NCBI GenBank assembly: GCA_039090855.1
Contig: CM076999.1
Location: 116,807,072-116,871,071 of the forward strand
Length of the DNA: 64,000 nucleotides
Origin: Macrothele yani
Taxonomy: Eukaryota; Arthropoda; Arachnida; Araneae; Macrothelidae
Direction of reading: 5' to 3'
Shown piece by piece: positions 21,180-32,752 of the stretch. Both the position numbers and the translations under genes were made by a program. Below the pieces are notes generated by a model that was not told the origin of the DNA, did no database searches, and was given only the letters and a program-made list of their open reading frames with translations. Within the stretch, counting starts at the first letter, position 1. Each line of letters begins with the position of its first letter.

Positions 21180-22736
21180 CAGCGTTCGAATTACCCAGTG
21201 GTCTGCTGGCCATCGGCCAGTAAAACTTTCGTCGGACCACTGAACTATTGATTTTACTGGCCCGGATGGCTAGTAAGTTTGTTTTTTTCCCCCTAAGTTG
21301 CCACAAGTCAAAAAATGAATTTCTGTTTCTTTTACCTTGCTGTACAATTTTCTTTTTAGGCAGCAAACTAATGAAAGGTTCATGAAATGCTATTGGTTAA
21401 CAGTTACTTTTTTATCCCTGGGATGCAAAAACAAGAAATACAGAAAGGCAGTTTCCAAACCCTTGTTGTGTAATGGCCACTTATTGGTTACCTCCGTCCC
21501 CACCATTCACAATGAGCAGAAGGAAGCACAATAAATTTCCTGCTCTTCCAAGAATTTGCCCACCCTAGTGAATGCAGCAGATACTTACACCAAACTTTTT
21601 CTGCCCCAAGAAAACACACCAACGGAGAACCTCAATTAGATGTGTGAAGGTAATTTTTGTAAAAGAGCAATTTACATGAGAGTGTTCAATGAGGGATTGA
21701 AACTAACTTCATGGGAAAATAGGAGGAATGAGCAATAAAACTAAAATAAAGAAAAAGAAGTTAAACCCTAAACAATAAAACATAAAAAAAAAGTTGTGAA
21801 TTTTTGTACCCTTGAAATTTTCTCATTCCTTTCTTACTTAAAAACAGATTGAGAATGCACTCTTACTCTGCTATTTCACCAATCTATCGAAATCTTATTC
21901 TGGAAACATTATTTTTTCTGTGAGCTGCACTTTCAACTTAAATTTTCTCATTCCTTTCTTACTTAAAAACAGATTGAGAATGCACTCTTACACTGCTATT
22001 TCACCAATCTATCGGAATCTTATTCTGGAAACATTATTTCTTCTGTGAGCTGCACTTTCAACTTAAATTTTCTCATTCCTTTCTTACTTAAAAACAGATT
22101 GAGAATGCACTCTTACTCTGCTATTTCACCAATCTATCGAAATCTTATTCTGGAAACATTATTTGTTCTGTGAGCTGCACTTTCAACTTAAATTTTCTCA
22201 TTCCTTTCTTACTTAAAAACAGATTGAGAATGCACTCTTACTCTGCTATTTCACCAATCTATCGGAATCTTATTCTGGAAACATTTTTTTCTTCTGTGAG
22301 CTGCACTTTCAAATTAATTTTTTTTATTCCTTTCTTACTTAAAAACAGATTGAGAATGCACTCTTACTCTGCTATTTCACCAATCTATCGGAATCTTATT
22401 CTGGAAACATTATTTGTTCTGTGAGCTGCACTTTCAAATTAAATTTTCTCATTCCTTTCTTACTTAAAAACAGATTGAGAATGCACTCTTACTCTGCTAT
22501 TTCACCAATCTATCGGAATCTTATTCTGGAAACATTATTTCTTCTGTGAGCTGCACTTTCAAATTAAATGTTTTAAAAACAAATACTGGAGATAATCTAA
22601 TTGAAATGAAACATTATTTTCTGCATATATTGTAAATGTATAAGGTTTTTTGGGGATTTTTTTTTACGGACCAGTGGTTTGCAAATTCTAGTGGTCCACT
22701 GGGTCACTAAAAGATTTATTTCTAATTCTAACACTG
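21180..22736. mobile_element. hAT-like non-autonomous element
   Basis: The ends CAGCGTTCGAATTACCCAGT at the left and the complement of TCTAATTCTAACACTG at the right give CAGYGTTMGAAT termini. Inward there are further inverted words (ACCCAGTGGTC and GGTCCACTGGGT). No transposase is present; the middle is a 125-bp tandem repeat. The expected 8-bp target duplication was not clear. Confidence 0.55.
21815..22566. repeat. 125-bp tandem repeat, six units
   Basis: Units begin AATTTTCTCATTCCTTTCTT at about 21815, 21941, 22066, 22191, 22316 and 22440 and are more than 95 percent alike by eye. They lie inside the hAT-like element. Confidence 0.92.
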
Positions 22737-23811
22737 ATTGTAATTTGTATTATTGTTACAGAGTGTGAAGGACAGAAGATTATCACTTATTTAATTATAT
22801 TATGCTCTAGGTCCAGAAACTGGAACCAAATGTTGTTAGTCAGGAATAATGCATGCCTCTGATGGAACTAGCCTCCAGTGTTTAGTGACAAAGGGAGAAA
22901 ACTTGAACTATAGGAACATGACAGAATCACTAAATTTCTCAAATACTAATTTCATCATCATACCAAATTCAGCATCATTACCTTAAAATTTGAGATACAC
23001 GCTTTCTTGCATTGAACATTTTGAATACAGACCCTAAAAATGGAAATGCAAAACATGTAAAAAAGTTATTTTTTAACTTATAAAAAAAATGAAAGTTTTT
23101 ATTTGTTACCTTAACAGATAAAATTTCCTGGGCATCTAGCTTTTACTACTTGGGCAGGTAAATAATTTCTGCGGCATGTAATTCTTCAGATATTTTTCGA
23201 GCTCTGATATTCAACGAAAAGCAAAAATCCCAATAAAGTAGGTCAGACTAAACACTCAAATCAATCACACTTTTTCAAACTAATAAACAGGGGCTTCAAA
23301 AATGTAAAAGAAAAAAAAATGGAAAGGAGCAATCTATGAAACATAATTCCAAACCGGAAATAACTGAATGTTCCACACAAGATTTATCATTTTTTCAAAA
23401 GCCCAGTTGAAAACACTGCACGCTACAACCCAGATTTCCTGTAATATTTATCATTGTCGCAACTATTTTTCTTTAATGTGGTTGTACTACTTTGAAACCC
23501 TGAAGCATTCATCATCATGGTCTCCCATGTAATGAATGAAAAACAAATTTTTGTTTCATCACAAAGTACCATAAAAAAGACATTTCAAAAGCCACATATA
23601 ATACAGCACGATACACCTTTCAATCTGAAGATTTCCTTTTGAATAGTTATATATCAAATAGTCTACCTGTACAATATATAAAATTACTAGTTCACCCACA
23701 CTTGTTTTTTGCTTTGGCATCTCAAATTACGAGAGGTGAGAGAATCTTTCCCTCCACTACAAAAACCTGTTGTAAGTTTCCTTTCTGACAGCTAAAACAT
23801 TTTAGATGTGG
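22737..23811. other. 3' flank of IMMP1L; no other gene seen
   Basis: AT-rich. On the minus strand AATAAA-type signals occur at about 23098 and 22715, which could serve IMMP1L, but none is close to the stop codon. Confidence 0.4.
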
Positions 23812-24282
23812 TCAAGAACTGTTGAAGAATTGTGCTTTTTCATACGGCCAGACTCTACAAACAGCTCGTCCTCTTAGAAGTGCAATGGGCACAGGTCCAT
23901 AACTTCTGGAGTCTGTAGAGTTGCTTTTGTTGTCTCCTTCCAGCCACACATGTCCGTGAGGAACTACTTCGGTTAAAAAACCTTTCCTTACTTTGTCGCC
24001 AGGGACTGCCCTCACACGCTTGCAAATGTACAGTTTAGGGTTCGAAGGTGAACGTGCCACAATGATGTCACCTCTGCTGATTTTTCTGCGCAGAATGGAA
24101 ACATGTTCAGTTAAGATTACGTCATCGGAGTATATGGTCGGCTCCATTGAAGGTCCGCTGCAGATGACAAAATCTCCTAAATATTCCATAGTGCAGTGGG
24201 CCACACAACAGTAATAACCCACATATCCAGAAAACACCAAGGACCTTGTGAACAGCCTGGATAAGAACTTAAGAGCAGACAT
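23812..24282 (-). CDS. IMMP1L: Mitochondrial inner membrane protease subunit 1-like
   Basis: An intact 156-residue frame, close to the roughly 166 residues of animal IMMP1L (yeast Imp1). This S26-family serine protease sits in the mitochondrial inner membrane and removes sorting signals from proteins of the intermembrane space, usually paired with IMMP2L. A hydrophobic N-terminal segment (about residues 14-30) is the likely membrane anchor. CSGPSMEPT carries the catalytic Ser45, and ICKRV the catalytic Lys88. LEGDNKSNSTDSRSYGPVP (114-132) is the conserved late box of the family. The start was chosen because a splice acceptor ends three bases upstream and the length fits the family. The coding region has no intron. 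It is the only clearly functional protein gene in the window. Confidence 0.95.
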   Translation of the reverse strand: MSALKFLSRLFTRSLVFSGYVGYYCCVAHCTMEYLGDFVICSGPSMEPTIYSDDVILTEHVSILRRKISRGDIIVARSPSNPKLYICKRVRAVPGDKVRKGFLTEVVPHGHVWLEGDNKSNSTDSRSYGPVPIALLRGRAVCRVWPYEKAQFFNSS

Positions 24283-24285
24283 GTC

Positions 24286-24307
24286 CTAGAAAAAAGAAAA
24301 CAAAATA
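24286..24307 (-). promoter_or_regulatory. Splice acceptor of a 5' UTR intron of IMMP1L
   Basis: The minus strand reads TTTTGTTTTCTTTTTTCTAG, then GAC and the ATG. The long pyrimidine tract and AG fit a 3' splice site, which places an untranslated first exon further upstream (beyond 24307). The donor was not identified. Confidence 0.6.
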
Positions 24308-24585
24308 ATCATACACAGCATACAAAATTTTTAGTTTCATAAATCACATCCAACCTGATTTACCGCAAAAAAAAAAAAAAAGGTACTCTTTGTACATAAT
24401 TTATGCCAGAGTAGCAGAATGTAGATATATGCGGATAGTTTCCAAATAATTAGCAGGTTTTGCAGATAGTTTTTCCTTGCAGATAAAAATAATAAATAAA
24501 TAAAACTGTTATTTACTGTAATTAAAACACTTACTCAAGACTTTACTCAGATTAATATACTTAATTCTATTTTAACTTGAATGTT

Positions 24586-25233
24586 CAGTATTATAAATAT
24601 TTAACCGGAATTATCGAGGATAAATTTATTAAGGTACATTACCTCTCAAATTTTCGATCTATACACTAGATCCTCGTCAGGAGTTCTTGCGTCTTACTAT
24701 TTCCACAGGTCTGGCAACCACGCCTGGTGGATTTTCCATCCAGCATGTTCATTGATGTTGCCACCTTGTGTCTTGTAAATTTCCAGGGATTCCTCTAATT
24801 TCCGGATAACTGAGTGAGGTTGATGTTCGATCTCTTGTAAGGAGTCCCAGTCCATTTTATGGCCAGTTTGTTGTATGTGCCTGTCTAATCCACCAGAATT
24901 ATGAAACAAAGCAGCAATAAGGAACATTTCAAATAAAACAGGATTAGACAGGCTACAACAAACTTGCCACAAAATGGACTGGGACTCCTTACAAGGGATC
25001 AAACATCAATCCCACGCAATTATCCAGAAATAAGAGGAATCCCTGGACATTTACAAGACACAAGGTGGCAACATCAATGGTCATGCTGGATGGAAAATCC
25101 ACCAGGCTTGGTCGCCAGACCTGTGGAAGTAGTAACATGCAAGAACTCCTAACAATCTAGGGAATAGATTGAAAATTTGAGAGGTAATGTACCTTAATAA
25201 ATTTATCCTTGAAAATTCCCGTTAATAATACTG
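24586..25233. repeat. Head-to-head inverted pair of PLE C-terminal fragments
   Basis: Arms 24586-24891 and 24941-25233 are imperfect reverse complements separated by 49 bp. The minus strand of the left arm encodes LDRHIQQTGHKMDWDSLQEI and NINEHAGWKIHQAWLPDLWK. This resembles the end of the PLE GIY-YIG region (the H-x-T-G-H-x-x-D/F-W and NINRD-type tail). The right arm carries the same text on the plus strand with stops. Confidence 0.75.
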
Positions 25234-26404
25234 AAAGTAATTAGAGGAAGCCGCGAAGGCATTAATTATTAGAATTGAATTTTCAATTAGTTTTCAGATC
25301 TTCAGAGTTCTTTTATTTTTACAATAATTTCTGGCCTGTAGATTTTATCAAGGCCTAAAATAAAACACCAACATCCACCACAATCAGGCTTCAATTTCTT
25401 TTTTTTTTTAGCAGTAGCAACACTTGCTAGTGGCCTTATTTTTTACTAGCAAATTGCATTATGTACTAGCGAAAGTTTATTAACATTATACAAAAGAAAC
25501 TTTAACATGTCCACCTCCATTAGTCAATCATGACAAGTTTTGATTTCACCCCTGTAACTGTCACATTGTAATGCTGAAAAGATTATAAATATTTAGATAT
25601 AACTCACCTTTTCATGACCTAACAGATTAATTCTAACAATTTAATTCGAATGCAAATATTTAAAAAACATTTTTTTATTTAACTTTATTCACAAAATTAT
25701 AGAACACTATTCAAATCTTAGGTTATTTTCCGTACGGTTTACGATCTGGATTTCGGGTCTTTTCATCATACCACTTTAAAACAGTAGGCCTCGGGTCAAA
25801 CTTGTCTTTGGATGGACCTTCAACCTCAATACTCATGAGAACATTCAATGTTTGTAAGTTTAAACTGCCCCTCCAATCACCCTAGCTTCTCTTCATGAAA
25901 ATGACGATCATAGTTGCAGCTATCTGCTGAAAATACAAACAAAACAGCAACAACAAAGGGGGAGAGAAGGAACCCAGCTTTACAGTCCAAAATTTAGAAG
26001 CTGAGACATTTTAGGAAATTAAACAGTGTTTTTCACCACCTAATAGGAAAATGTACGGAAAACTGTAGTAATGATTACAGCTGAGAAAATATATGGAAAA
26101 TTTGGGTTATGGTTCCAGGTTCAAATCCAAAAATTTCTCCATTTTGGCACTTAGAAGTAGTAATATCTGCTTAATATAGAAATACTTTTGCTGCACATGA
26201 GAGAGAGAGAGGGAGAGGAAAATGTATGTGCTAGAAGCAATATTTCCATGGGCCTAGTTATGTAACACAGAAAGAGATTTTGACTTTGGCTTGCATGGAT
26301 GAAGTAATAGTGTTCATAGATCATCAGGAGGACAGTGATACTCCACGTGATATTATTTCGCTTTTTTTCTTAACCATGATAATTTCATCTAGTTATTGAC
26401 ATTT

Positions 26405-26458
26405 TGCCGTCATTATCTATCACCTTCTGATGGCAGAAGGTGATAGATAATGATGGCG
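26405..26458. repeat. 24-bp-arm hairpin
   Basis: TGCCGTCATTATCTATCACC and TTCT are mirrored by AGAAGGTGATAGATAATGAT and GGCG around a 6-nt loop, with one or two mismatches. Confidence 0.8.
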
Positions 26459-26623
26459 CATATTTTGATTCGAAAACGTATTGGTTTTTTTACCCAACAT
26501 CACATGCAGAAGTAGATAAGGGAAATATACTGGATATTTCTACTAGTGCCAAACTGTTTTTATAATGTTTCAATTTGTACTTTTCAAGAAATATTCGTTT
26601 CCAGAAAGCAGTTGTTCCTTTTT

Positions 26624-26843
26624 TTTTTTTTTTTTAATTGGAGGTTTAACGACCACCGTGAGCAACTCAATGGGCTATAAGCAGTCGCCCGTCCCTAATT
26701 TAGGGTCACTGGTTCCAGGGAAGGGAGAGAGCCAGTGCCGTAAGACAAACACAACATCCACGCCTCACCGGGATTAGAACCCGGACCCCTTACGGACGAA
26801 TGATCAGAGGCCATCGCTTAGACCACTGCGCCAGCGGGGCGGC
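26624..26843 (-). mobile_element. tRNA-derived SINE, full length
   Basis: Complete minus-strand copy. Target duplication TGTTCCTTTTT lies at 26613-26623 and 26844-26854. The B box is altered (GGTTCTAATCC). Confidence 0.95.
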
Positions 26844-27025
26844 TGTTCCTTTTTGCATGTGTCAAAAATGTTCCACGCGCACAGTGCAGTGGTGCTTTAC
26901 AGTTCACACTAAAACATCCAAAAATTTTCCACTAGCAACTTTTGCTAGAACCACTTTTTACCACTAGCAAAATGCATCTGCTTACTAGTAATTTGCTACT
27001 AACTACCGGCTGAAATCAAGCCCTG

Positions 27026-27592
27026 GTCAGTGGCCAAAAAAAAAACTGGCTGGTAAGTTAACAAATCTTAGTGGCCAAAAAGATGTCTCCAGCATAAAAA
27101 AAGAGGGGGGGGGTGATAGGAACTTTAATGTAACTGCTATTATTTACATGGATGACTTTACCTGAACATAAAAGAAGCCACTCACTGTGCAAAATAAAAA
27201 CCATTTTGTAAATCTTTTTTCCTCTGGGTTTACATTCCCAAAACATCGATAGAATCGGTGGAAATTTACCATGTATCAGTGAAAACCTCAATGTTTCGAT
27301 GTTTTTGCTAATAAGCTGATGAATTCGTACTTTTCCATCTGCAGCAGTAAATGGTCACATCAGTAGGTAAAATTGCTACTCAAGATAACGGTGATTACTC
27401 ACCAATTTAAATCGAGTAACCAATAATATCTGTTAAAATGCTCAATGTATCGGTGGAAACCTCAATTTTTTTTTATGTGTCGGTTTCTGTAGCATCAAGG
27501 AAAAGAACTCGATTTCGTCGATGAAACATCGACCATAACAGCCAATTTACGAAATAAAAATATGATATTCCCTTCCTCTTTACAAGAATGGA
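27026..27592. other. No gene seen
   Basis: AT-rich sequence with short repeated phrases of the type ATCGGTGGAAAC; nothing coding. Confidence 0.4.
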
Positions 27593-29652
27593 TCATTCCA
27601 TGCAAATCCACCAAAATATTTCAATATTCAACCTGACCATCTCAGATTTCAATGAAACCTTCAGGGGTCATTCTAGCTAATGATATAAATGAGAATACAT
27701 TTTTAAAAATTTTTTATCTCATTGGGTTTTCATGTAATTAATTTTTAAAATTTTGAAAAATCGTCATTTTTTGGCTTGCATAGACTTTTTTAATCTTGAA
27801 TTTCTCAAGTTCTATAAAGCCTAGAGAGTTGTTTGACCCCTCATTTTAAAGAGAATTTCATAAGTTTTAACTTGATATGCAAGTTGACTATGCCTGGTGA
27901 AAAAAAACAACTTAAGAGTGTTTTTTTTTTAAATTTAAAAAAAAAATGTGTTTTTTGTAATATTATAAGCTTTAAATCCTGAAACTTTTAGAGTGGGATC
28001 TCAATGGGATTGGGAGCTATGGCAAAAAACTTAAAGTTACTGTACAAGTAATAATGGATTATAATTCTCGTTTTAGTGTGTTTACATTATAACAGACACT
28101 GAGTTTTAAAATCTACATAATACATCATACTAATACATCATCAAACATAAAACAAGGGAAGGATAGTCCCAACAGACTAAAAGTTTTACCTGGTAAAATT
28201 AATAAAAGTTTTTTTTTTTTTTTTGTTAGCACTCAAGAGTTGTAGTTATGCCAAAATAGTGACCTCTTAGTTCTTCTTTAATTTAACAAATAATTTCTTG
28301 TTTGCCTTTTTGGTTTCTGAGTCTAAGTCTATAAACTCTTCCTGTAGCTGTTGTAGGATCAACTTTTGCTAAAACCTCACTTTTATGCACAACTAGTATG
28401 TCAGTAAATTGTGGATATTTGAAAAATGGAGAAGCGCCATGTGGTTCCAAAAAACTTATTTTTACTTCATCTCCTTCTATTCCTAACACACAACCAACCA
28501 CCACTTGTCTGAGTATTGGCATGTAACAAAGCCAACAATATCATTAATGTCCAGATCATCAGTGTTATCAGCTGAAACTATTTCTACACTTGATTCCTCT
28601 GAAAATGAGTAGCTTTTCACTAAAACTCTAGTCTCATTCACAGGGCTGTAACTGTGAAATTGTTGAGTACCTTTTATTGTTGTTGCTGCTTCAAACCCAC
28701 TCTTCAAGGTCTTTTCCTCTGCCTCGTATTCATCTTTAGTGGAATACAAAAAACTGATGTTGACAATATTGTCTTTAGTCCAATCATAAAGTTGGCAAGG
28801 GGTCATAATTTGATCATTGTAGACCATTCGTAGACTGGCCAATGCCGCTAATCGTTTAACAGTTCTTCTGACACCCTCACGTGCATTTTCCCCATGTGAT
28901 GATGCAAAGAAGTTCCATTCCGCCTTGATGCCAAAATCTTTCTCATGATGGCAGAGATTGAGAAAGTTTAATTTGTTTTTGTACTGTGATAATGCTCCAT
29001 CTGAAAAGTCATTCAGCTTTTTGGGTTTATGGATTAGCAGACTATTTACTCACATGCTATCCCTAATTTGTCTGTAGGTTTAGTAAATCATTATCTGTAA
29101 TAGACCCTAACGTAAATTGGTTACCTTATAGCCAATGTATTTTGTTTTGTTTTTTACCTTACAAAAGCTAAAGGTAGCAATGTAGCCCTAACTGGTATTT
29201 AAAACAATACCATTGATACCATAACTCCTGATCCGACTGAGATCCTACTCTAAAAGCTTCAGGATTTAAAGCTTCTAATATTACAAAAACATATTTTTTT
29301 TAATTTTTAAAAAACACTATCTTAAAAATGTTTAATTTTTTTTAATTTTTTTTCATCAAGCATAGTCAAGTTGCACATCAAATTAAAACTTATGAAATTC
29401 TCTTTAAAATGAGGAGTCAAACAACTCTCTAGGCCTTATAGAACTTGAGAAATTCAAGATTAAAAAAGTTTATGCAAGCCTAAAAATGACAATTTTTCAA
29501 AATTTTAAAAATTAATTACATGAAAACCCAATGAGATAAAAACATTTTAAAAATATATTCCCATTTATATCACTAGGGAGAATGATCCCTGAAGGTTTCA
29601 TTGAACTCTGAAATGGTCAGGTTGAGTGACTGGTTGATTTGGCATGGAATCC
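27593..29652 (-). mobile_element. DNA transposon with about 430-bp inverted repeats, family not named
   Basis: 27593-28022 and 29219-29652 are reverse complements with mismatches; both ends carry CATTCCATGC. Between them is a broken minus-strand transposase-like gene that is homologous to the one at 30857-31957. Coding sequence framed by long inverted repeats supports a cut-and-paste element. Confidence 0.82.
28283..29035 (-). pseudogene. Transposase-like gene of the long-inverted-repeat family, broken
   Basis: On the minus strand: NDFSDGALSQYKNKLNFLNL, then HHEKDFGIKAEWNFFASSHG, then REGVRRTVKRLAALASL, then a C-terminal part ending near 28283 (KWWLVVC, then DILVVHKSEVLAKVDPT in a shifted frame). 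The block FSDG-x-x-x-QYKN-(13)-DFGI-x-AEW-x-FFA-x-x-HG is shared with the second copy at 31.4 kb, which shows protein-level conservation. The acidic residues in DF and SDG could be catalytic, but this is inference. The frame shifts between about 28483 and 28522, and the N-terminal third is missing. Confidence 0.7.
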
Positions 29653-29944
29653 CGTGAATGCAACAAAAAGAAATTCATTTATTTTATGCAGAAAACATTC
29701 TTTACCAGTTTCAAACATCGGTAATGAAACCTCTATGTTTTTTTTAATGTAACGGCTTCTGAAATATCCGAGGTTTAAGCCCTTACAATGCTACATGTAA
29801 TGTGTGTGTCTATGCCAGAAATGCTAAGCCATTTTGTTAGAAATTGCAAACTTCAAGAAAAAATGCTGTACTTTCCATAAATTTTAATATTTTGGACTGA
29901 AATTTTCCCCTGAACTTTATAAGATTTTTCTTAACATTTCTATA

Positions 29945-29978
29945 AATGTAATATATATATATTTAAATATATTACATT
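29945..29978. repeat. AT-rich palindrome
   Basis: AAATGTAATATAT and ATATATTACATTT around a short spacer. Confidence 0.7.
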
Positions 29979-30856
29979 TCACATAACTGAATTTTGTTTA
30001 AAAAATAACTTTATGCCAAAATAATTTTTTGGAAATAGAAATTGCAAATTCAAAACAAATTTTCAGACTGTTCTTTCTTCTGCAAAACGAATGAGGAAAT
30101 ATAATGATAACTCCCTTAATTGTGAATATACCCTTACAGATTGATGTTATTCTAAAGTGATTCAAATTCATCACTATCACTTGGCAAACTTTCATTCTCA
30201 CTACAACTGGCCATTTCAAGATTTCCTTACAGGCTGATGTTATTCTAAGGTGATTCAAAAATGCATGTCTGCAAATACTGAGGAACAAGCTGTAAATAAA
30301 GTTCGTCCTCAGCTAACACACGGATTTGGGAAAAGATTTGGGGGATTCGTAATTCACCGAGTTTTGCGATTGTGTTGGTTTGTTTAGGAAAAAAGAAATG
30401 AATAATGTGAAGGGTTTCTAGTAATAAAACACAATTCGCTCTTCTGCATGGCAAAGTCCCTCAAGAAAAATAAACATGCTGTTGTCAACTGGACCAGAAA
30501 GTTATGCCTTATTGCACTTTGAAAGGGGCTCGAAAAAGTGATTTCTGACAGTATAACGTTCTATAATTCACCCGCAATCCTTTGTGAACAGCCCTGCCTC
30601 AACTGTAGTTGGAAAGTTTTGGCTAAAATTAACCTTCTTCCCGTCATGCAGCAAAAGTGCTTGTGCAGCGCCGAACGTGAACTTATGATATGATTCCTAT
30701 TGTATATTCTCATGATTTTTTTAATAATATTGCTGTTTGACGGTATGATTCGTGGAAATTTCATGAAAAATTGACCACACTGATACTCAATGATTTTCTA
30801 GCTAAGCTCTTTTATAAATGAAATGTCAAGGAAAACTTGAATGAGGGTTAATATGT
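29979..30856. other. No supported gene
   Basis: AT-rich; contains two similar phrases about 100 bp apart (TTACAGATTGATGTTATTCT at 30133 and a variant at 30232). Confidence 0.4.
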
Positions 30857-31957
30857 TGTTATATGTGACTTCTCTGAGAATTACACTTTCGTGATCCAAG
30901 ATGAGGCCCAGAGTTATCATTGGTCAAGTGATCATGCAACAGTGCACCCCTTTGTAGTGTATTACAAAGGAGAGAAGAAAACAGAGCATGTGAGCTATGT
31001 CATAATTTTTTTTTTTTTTTTTTTTTTTTTTGGATTGGAGGTTTAACGACCACCGTGAGCAACTCAATGGGCTATAAGCAGTCGCCCGTCCCTAATTTAG
31101 GGTCACTGGTTCCAGGGAAGGGAGAGAGCCAGTGCCGTAAGACAAACACAACATCCATGCCTGACCGGGATTCGAACCCAGACCCCTTATGGACGAATGA
31201 TCAGAGGCCAGCGCCTTAGACCACTGCGCCACCGGGGCGGCTATGTCATAATTTCTAACTGTCTAGAGCATAACACACAGCAGTCTACTGTTTTCAAAAA
31301 AAGCTAATTAAATTTTTTAAAACCAAATTCCAAACTGATATACAGAAGATATACTACTTTTCGGATAGCAGTGCAGCCCAATACAAGAATAAAAAGAATT
31401 TTGTAAACTTATGTTTCCACAAAGAAGATTTTGGCATCGAAACAGAATGGCATTTTTTTGCCGCTGCTCATGGAAAAGGACCTTGCAATGGTGTCGGTGG
31501 CACTGTTAAGAGATTAGCAACAAAAGCAAATCTGCAGAGGCTATATGATAACCAAATTCTTACTCCACAACAACTTTTTGATTGGGCAGTTAAAAACATT
31601 ACATCTGTACACTTTAAATTTTCAACACAAGAAGAGTACATTGAAACTGAAACATTTCTAGAAGAGCATTTTAGTCAATCTGTTACCATCAAAGAGACAC
31701 AGAGGTTACATGTCTTTATACCAATAGCATCAAGTACATCAAAAATATTGGTAAAAAACTTTTTAGATACAACAGAATCTGTTGAAACAGTCACAAAATC
31801 TCTGGAAAAACTAGCTTTGAGAGATATTCATGGATACATTACTGCCATCTACAACAAGAAATGGTGGCTAGCTTATGTTTTAACAAAAAACGAAGGTCTT
31901 GACGAAGTTAAAGTTACTTTCTTTCACCCAGCTGGCCCATCACTATCTTATACATAA
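30857..31957 (+). pseudogene. Second copy of the unnamed transposase-like gene, broken
   Basis: Reads VICDFSENYTFVIQDEAQS and HPFVVYYKGEKKTEHVSYVI up to the SINE at 31009. After the SINE and a frame change come KIYYFSDSSAAQYKNKKNFV, DFGIETEWHFFAAAHGKGPC, NGVGGTVKRLATKANLQRLY and a long open C-terminus to the stop at 31955-31957. Compared with the copy at 28.3-29.0 kb it keeps more of the N-terminus (the CDFSENY block). With the SINE removed, only one or two frame changes separate it from a continuous frame. A trailing piece (DVLCKVNPGTPRGRIYQIP) follows after the stop. Confidence 0.72.
31009..31240 (-). mobile_element. tRNA-derived SINE inside the transposase relic
   Basis: Complete minus-strand copy with an exact 14-bp target duplication CTATGTCATAATTT at 30995-31008 and 31241-31254. 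It belongs to the variant with GGCGCTGGC after the A box. Confidence 0.97.
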
Positions 31958-32752
31958 CCTACAAAACCTGATATTCTATGAGTATCTGTAAATGATGTTC
32001 TTTGTAAAGTAAACCCAGGAACACCAAGAGGAAGAATATATCAAATTCCTGGGGATGATACTGTAAAAACAAATGAAGCATTTAAAAAGAAGTGAAATCT
32101 TAAAACACATACTGTTTGTATCAGGTTTTGCAAGTGACATTTCGAATGTATGTGTTAACAGTAAATTTGAATGTGTACATAGATATATTAAGAATAAAGA
32201 ATGAAGATTTATTTAGGGTAAGTTATGTATATTTCCACTTAAATCTATAAATTTTACAAAAATTTCATTTTTTAGTGAAATATGTATTTTTGAAATTTTA
32301 TAAAGGTGTGAACCCATGACAGTCCCACTTTCATACTTAGAGAATTAGTTAACAATAATGTGAAGTGTTATACATAATTTTTTTAAAATGCGCTTTTTGA
32401 TAAATTAAAAATTTTAATTTTAATTTAAATTTGAAAAACAATTTTCATTTCAAACCTATATTGTGTTACAGGTATATCATAGGAAAGCTCTTGGAAAATG
32501 CTGCAAAATGACACCTCTCCCATCATTTTAGCTTAATTAGGAGAGTTGCTACAGCAATTTGAAATGATGGCAGTGGGGTGTTTTTTGGCAATTTTTGACA
32601 ACTTCACATCGGTGTATTTTCAAAATGGGTAGACGTATTTTAATAAAATTGGGTATTTTTCTTCATCTATTGTAGGCTACCTCTGTGCCAAGTTTCATCA
32701 AAATCTGAGATGGTGGGGTAAAATGACTGTGTTAACTTGACATGGAATGACT
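31958..32752 (+). repeat. 3' part and right terminus of the second copy
   Basis: The right terminus ends ACTTGACATGGAATGACTCA at about 32752, which shares the CATTCCATG word (inverted) with the ends of the 27593-29652 element. The left terminus was not located. Confidence 0.5.

Larger units (their letters stand above)
25385..27025. mobile_element. hAT-like non-autonomous element
   Basis: Left end CAGGCTTCAATTTC and right-end complement CAGGGCTTGATTTCAGC. The inner regions on both sides share inverted CTAGTGG and TACTAG words (25425-25480 and 26920-27000). No coding frame is seen; a SINE lies inside at 26624-26843. A target duplication was not found. Confidence 0.45.

Noticed and set aside
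22170..22424. 84-codon frame with repeated NLILETLF text
   Set aside because: Translation of the 125-bp tandem repeat.
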